Part shown: piece by piece, positions 41,132 through 44,436 of the stretch
Position numbering within the stretch: position 1 is the first letter of the stretch
Layout: every line of letters begins with the position of its first letter
Source of the DNA: Acidimicrobiales bacterium
Lineage (GTDB): Bacteria > Actinomycetota > Acidimicrobiia > Acidimicrobiales > RAAP-2
DNA: 44,436 nt
Assembly: GCA_025362585.1 (NCBI GenBank)
Contig: JANYFR010000011.1
Location: 1-44,436 of the forward strand
Direction: 5' to 3'
Position numbers and translations under genes: made by a program
The notes under the pieces: generated by a model
What the model saw: the letters and a program-made list of their open reading frames with translations, nothing else
What the model was told of the DNA's origin: nothing
Database searches by the model: none

Positions 41132-42296
41132 CCGGCCCGTACTGGGACGCCGGACGTGGCACGGTCTGGCAATCGGTCCCCGAATGGCCCTCGCCCCGAA
41201 GAGCTCGCTGCTGATCGTCGGGCCGACCCAGGTCGGTAAGACGTCCTCTCTGGTGATCCCTGCGCTGCTCCGATGGGAGGGCGCGGCCGTCGTCACCAGC
41301 GTGAAGATGGACGTCGTGCGCGCGACCAGTGCCTGGCGGAAGACGCTCGGTGAGGTGCAGTTACTCGAGCCGGGCCGCGACGAGGGACTGACCTGGAACC
41401 CCCTCGAGGGGGTCTCGACCCTTCGCCACGCGCTACGCGTCGCCCGTGACCTCACGACGGGCCCGAGCGAGCGCGGCGACGTCGAGTTCTGGAACTCGCT
41501 CGCGACCAAGATGATCGCAGCCCTGCTCATGATGGCCCGGGCCCGAGGTCGCGACATCTTCGACGTTGCCTTGGTCGTCGAAGGGCGCGACCTGCGTCCC
41601 TGGGTGCAGGCGGCGGGCCGGACCGAGGAACGGGCCATCCTCGAAGGTTTCCTCGACTACGACGTGAAGACGCTCGAGGGCGTGTTAACGACGGCCGAGA
41701 CCATGATGATGCCGTGGCGATTTCGCCAACCGATGGCCCGGGTCCGCTCGGTGACCGTGGGCAACAACACGCTGTACCTCTGTAGCCCGCGAGGCGAGCA
41801 GCGTCACTACGATTCGCTCTTTCGTGGGGCACTGCGCATGGTGCTCGAAGAGCAACAACGCCTGGTCGACGTCGGCGCCCAACGCCGACTCCTGGTCGTG
41901 CTCGACGAGGCGGCCACGGTGGGCTCGCTCGACGAACTCGACCAACTCGCGGCCACGGTGAGTGGTCTCGACGTCACTCTCGTGACCGTGGTCCAGGACT
42001 TCGCGCAGCTGACGTCACGCTGGGGAGCGCGCGCTTCCACGATCGTGAACAATCACACCACGCGGCTCGTCCTGGGTGGACTGGCCGATCCCACGATCGT
42101 GAACTACCTGCCCGAGTTGGTGCAAGCCCACGAGGGCTCGTCGCTCGTGCCGATCCGCCAGCGACCGGCCGGGAGCGGCACGGTGGTCGCCGGACAGTCG
42201 CCCATGTTCGCCGTTCGCCTGCAGCCCTGGTGGAGATGTCGCCGCCTCCGACACCGTGGGCGCCGTGAGACCTCGGTACGATTCCCCCATGGGTGA
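41121..42296 (+). CDS. VirD4/TraG-like coupling ATPase, compact form
   Basis: Coupling proteins bring DNA or protein substrates to the secretion channel. Walker A is VGPTQVGKTSSLVIPALL (34-41 core), followed by AAVVTSVKMDVVRATSAWR, WNPLEG, FWNSLATKMIAALLMMA, GNNTLYLCSP and Walker B LLVVLDEAATVGSLDEL. VTVVQDFAQLTSRWG and NNHTTRLVLGGL match the TraG C-terminal motifs. At 391 residues it lacks the N-terminal transmembrane pair of VirD4 and therefore looks soluble. The C-terminus (RCRRLRHRGRRETSVRFPHG) is strongly basic and may be extra sequence or read-through. It overlaps the VirB4-like gene by 11 bases and the next gene by eight. Confidence 0.82.
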   Translation: MVNDRPVLGRRTWHGLAIGPRMALAPKSSLLIVGPTQVGKTSSLVIPALLRWEGAAVVTSVKMDVVRATSAWRKTLGEVQLLEPGRDEGLTWNPLEGVSTLRHALRVARDLTTGPSERGDVEFWNSLATKMIAALLMMARARGRDIFDVALVVEGRDLRPWVQAAGRTEERAILEGFLDYDVKTLEGVLTTAETMMMPWRFRQPMARVRSVTVGNNTLYLCSPRGEQRHYDSLFRGALRMVLEEQQRLVDVGAQRRLLVVLDEAATVGSLDELDQLAATVSGLDVTLVTVVQDFAQLTSRWGARASTIVNNHTTRLVLGGLADPTIVNYLPELVQAHEGSSLVPIRQRPAGSGTVVAGQSPMFAVRLQPWWRCRRLRHRGRRETSVRFPHG

Positions 42297-43050
42297 ATCG
42301 GTCGTTGATGGCGAAGGCGTGGTGCTCGCGATTGACATCGGGGCGACCAACGTGAAGTTCTGTCACGTCGACGGTGGCGGCGACCTCCTGGAGGCGCCGA
42401 AGCGGCGTCCCACCCCGTACCCGTGTTCGCCGGCCCGTCTCATCGAAATGCTGGTCGTACGAATACTCGCGAGTGACTGCCCGCGCTGCGGCGTTGGCTT
42501 CCCCGGGGAGTTCCGCGACGGTCACGTCATTGCGCCCGGCAATCTTTCGCGACCGGGTGGGGTGACGACGGAGAAAGACCCCGTGCTCGACGGGCAGTGG
42601 CGCGGCTTCGGACTTCAGGCGGCATTGCGCGACGCGTCGCGCCGAGACGTACGCGTTGTCAATGACGCGACCCTCGCGGCACTTGGATCAATCGACGGTG
42701 TCGGCACCGAGCTGGTGCTGACCCTCGGTACCGGACTGGGAATGGCCCTCGCCATCGACGGCGCGATGCAGCCGGTCCGCGACGTGGGGGCCGAGCTCTT
42801 CGTCGACGACAAAACCTACGACCAACTCGTCGGCGAGCGATCGAGAGCGAGTGACGAGACCCAGTGGGGCCTCTTGCTGCGTCGTGCGGCGGAGGGTTTT
42901 GCCAAGGAGTTCCACGCCACGAAAATCCATCTCGCCGGAGGCAACGCCCGGCGCGTGATGGTCGATCTCTTCGCCGACGCGCCCTTCGAGGTCGTGGTCA
43001 ATGGCAATGAGGCGTCGCTGCGCGGCGCGGCCATGTTGTTCTACGACTGA
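42289..43050 (+). CDS. glucokinase-like protein (ROK/polyphosphate glucokinase type)
   Basis: This ASKHA-fold sugar kinase has 253 residues. LAIDIGATNVKFCHVD is the phosphate-1 motif, VGFPGEFRDGHV contains the usual (V/I)xFPG, RVVNDATLAALGS provides the catalytic Asp region and TLGTGLGMALAIDG is the phosphate-2 motif. Size and the absence of the ROK zinc Cys motif favour polyphosphate/ATP glucokinase-like enzymes, common in actinobacteria. No sugar-uptake gene is close. Its ATG overlaps the end of the coupling ATPase by eight bases, so it is probably carried on the same transcript as the secretion operon; the functional link is unclear. Confidence 0.8.
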   Translation: MGESVVDGEGVVLAIDIGATNVKFCHVDGGGDLLEAPKRRPTPYPCSPARLIEMLVVRILASDCPRCGVGFPGEFRDGHVIAPGNLSRPGGVTTEKDPVLDGQWRGFGLQAALRDASRRDVRVVNDATLAALGSIDGVGTELVLTLGTGLGMALAIDGAMQPVRDVGAELFVDDKTYDQLVGERSRASDETQWGLLLRRAAEGFAKEFHATKIHLAGGNARRVMVDLFADAPFEVVVNGNEASLRGAAMLFYD

Positions 43051-44228
43051 GCGAGGTCGACGGCGCTCGCGGCGAGCACCCCCGCGATGACGCGACAGGC
43101 GTCGTCGTCGATCGCAAAATTCGGACTGTGATGCATTCCGCTCGTCCCGTCCGCCAAGGCGCCCCCGATCAGCAGGTAGCAGCCCGGTACCTGGTTCAAG
43201 AACTCCGAGACGTCGTCACTGGGCGAAACCGGGGGGATCGTTATGACGCCCTTTGGACCGACCACCTTCGCGGCGCTCGCCATCACCCGCTGGACGACCT
43301 CCACGTCGTTGTGTACCGCGGGCGTGCCCTCGTGCAGCTCGAGGGTGGAGGTGACGCCGAACGCGGCATCGACCTCGGCGAGGAGCGCCCGGAGTCGGTC
43401 GAGCGCGACGCCTTGCTGACCGGGCACGAACGTGCGCAACGTTCCCCGAAGTTGCGCGTGACGCGGGACGACGTTGTTGGCGTTCCCGGCGCTCAGGACC
43501 CCGGCCGAGCATGCACAGCTGGTGCCGTCAAAGTGGAGCCCGTCGACGACCTCGCCGAGTCGTGGCGCGAGGTGACTGATCGCGAGCACGACGTTCCCAT
43601 CGGTTGACGCCATGGCGCCGTGACCACCCTGACCGGAGAGATGAACGTCAATCGCCAGCGCCTCGCTCATCAAGATCCCGGGACGAGTGGCGACAAGGCC
43701 GACGGGAGCGACGGAGGTCACGTGCGCGCCGATCACGAAGTCGACGGGGTTCGTGTCGAGGACGCCGCCCGCGATCATGGCCCGAGCACCGCCGAGCGCC
43801 TCCTCGGCCGGTTGGAAGATGAGGGTGAACTCGCCGGCGAGGAGGTCGCGGCGCCGAGCGAGCAGGTCAGCGACGCCGAGCAGGGCTGCGGTATGAACGT
43901 CGTGGCCGCACGCGTGCATTACGCCCTCGTGGAGAGACGTGAAGGAAACGTCGACCTCCTCGGTGACCGGCAGGCCGTCGATGTCCGCGCGAATCATCAC
44001 CCGTCGTCCCGGTCTCGCACCACGCAACGTGGCGACGGCACCGGTCTCGGTCGGACATGCGGCCAGATCCCATCCGATCGAGCGGAGCCGGTCCCTGATC
44101 ACCGCGGTGGTGTAGTGCTCTCGGAAGGCCAGTTCGGGGTGAGCGTGCAGATCGTGACGAATCTCCACCATCGGGTCGCGAATCGAGGAGAGCAGCTTGG
44201 GCAGATCGTCACTGAATGTGCGAGACAT
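43041..44228 (-). CDS. M20D-family amidohydrolase/peptidase
   Basis: The 395-residue enzyme hydrolyses N-acyl or N-carbamoyl amino acids or related amides (hippurate hydrolase/IAA-amino-acid hydrolase group). Metal-site motifs are HDLHAHPELAFRE, RADIDGLPVTE, HACGHDVHTAALLG (Cys107, His109), QPAEEALGGARAM and a final GMHHSPNFAIDD. A dimerisation domain with SGQGGHGAMAS lies between. ATG 44228 is preferred; ATG 44252 adds eight residues. Its end overlaps the glucokinase-like end by ten bases, tail to tail. The substrate is unknown. Confidence 0.92.
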   Translation of the reverse strand: MSRTFSDDLPKLLSSIRDPMVEIRHDLHAHPELAFREHYTTAVIRDRLRSIGWDLAACPTETGAVATLRGARPGRRVMIRADIDGLPVTEEVDVSFTSLHEGVMHACGHDVHTAALLGVADLLARRRDLLAGEFTLIFQPAEEALGGARAMIAGGVLDTNPVDFVIGAHVTSVAPVGLVATRPGILMSEALAIDVHLSGQGGHGAMASTDGNVVLAISHLAPRLGEVVDGLHFDGTSCACSAGVLSAGNANNVVPRHAQLRGTLRTFVPGQQGVALDRLRALLAEVDAAFGVTSTLELHEGTPAVHNDVEVVQRVMASAAKVVGPKGVITIPPVSPSDDVSEFLNQVPGCYLLIGGALADGTSGMHHSPNFAIDDDACRVIAGVLAASAVDLAQS

Positions 44229-44299
44229 ACAGGCATGGTAGTGAGCCACCACGGGATTCGCGGAATGACGGTCGGCTAGGATGGCACACCAGCAACAAT

Positions 44300-44376
44300 G
44301 CGGCTGTAGCTCAGCGGATTAGAGCATCGGTCTACGGAACCGAGGGTCGGGGGTTCGAATCCCTCCAGCCGCACCA
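44300..44376 (+). tRNA. tRNA-Arg (ACG)
   Basis: The 77-base gene has acceptor GCGGCTG/CAGCCGC, D-arm GCTCAGCGGATTAGAGC, anticodon stem TCGGT/ACCGA with loop CTACGGA (anticodon ACG, wobble A expected to be inosine), T-arm GTTCGAATC, discriminator A and encoded CCA. Confidence 0.97.
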
Positions 44377-44436
44377 ACTCATCTTCAACCTGGGCCCAGA
44401 AAATGGAAGTGCCTGGCCGAACGCCACCGTGTTCGT

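Noticed and set aside
37455-44376. Complete integrative conjugative element ending at tRNA-Arg
   Set aside because: No integrase, relaxase or repeat of the tRNA 3' end was seen, and the glucokinase-like and amidohydrolase genes look chromosomal.

Overview
The window is high-GC actinobacterial chromosome with tightly packed genes, many 1-8 base start/stop overlaps, and frequent GTG/TTG starts. Several things suggest a deep-branching actinobacterium, most likely class Acidimicrobiia (inference). A Ser/Thr kinase-phosphatase cell-wall cluster sits beside a tRNA-Leu gene and crgA, roughly as near the mycobacterial origin. Threonine-run tails end the PP2C and PknB proteins. Heme A and heme O synthases, CtaG and TlpA point to an aerobic respirer. 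No rRNA, CRISPR array or intact transposon was seen.

Layout. 0.1-9.1 kb is metabolic: a broken gene, a D-2-hydroxyacid dehydrogenase, a 3-hydroxyisobutyrate-dehydrogenase-like enzyme, a methyltransferase, an NTF2-fold protein, then an agmatinase-type ureohydrolase divergent from an NCS1 permease and its XRE-cupin regulator, a beta-lactamase-fold hydrolase and a transposase remnant. 9.2-15.5 kb is tRNA-Leu, fhaA, fhaB, pstP, pbpA, pknB and crgA, the module coupling muropeptide sensing to septal and polar wall growth; rodA and pknA are absent. 15.6-24.8 kb holds acyl-CoA enzymes (thiolase, four hotdog/TesB-type thioesterases, one frameshifted), pirin, a class III aminotransferase, a DUF885 protein and tRNA-Ile.

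24.8-32.4 kb is a respiratory region: membrane protein, DUF2252 and CtaG in one overlapping operon, tRNA-Ala, then on the minus strand a three-gene operon for a 57-residue membrane protein, a b6-type cytochrome b and an unusual second subunit with a ~200-residue external domain. Cox15, CtaB and a TlpA-like thioredoxin follow. 32.4-37.4 kb contains an ABC-2 exporter, serS and a SenX3/RegX3-like two-component system.

37.45-42.3 kb is the most unusual part: a five-gene overlapping operon resembling a minimal type IV secretion/conjugation apparatus (VirB2-like pilin, VirB6-like channel, VirB4 apparently split into two genes, and a compact VirD4-like ATPase), with no relaxase or integrase in view. 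It runs without a gap into a glucokinase-like gene. An M20 amidohydrolase and tRNA-Arg close the window.
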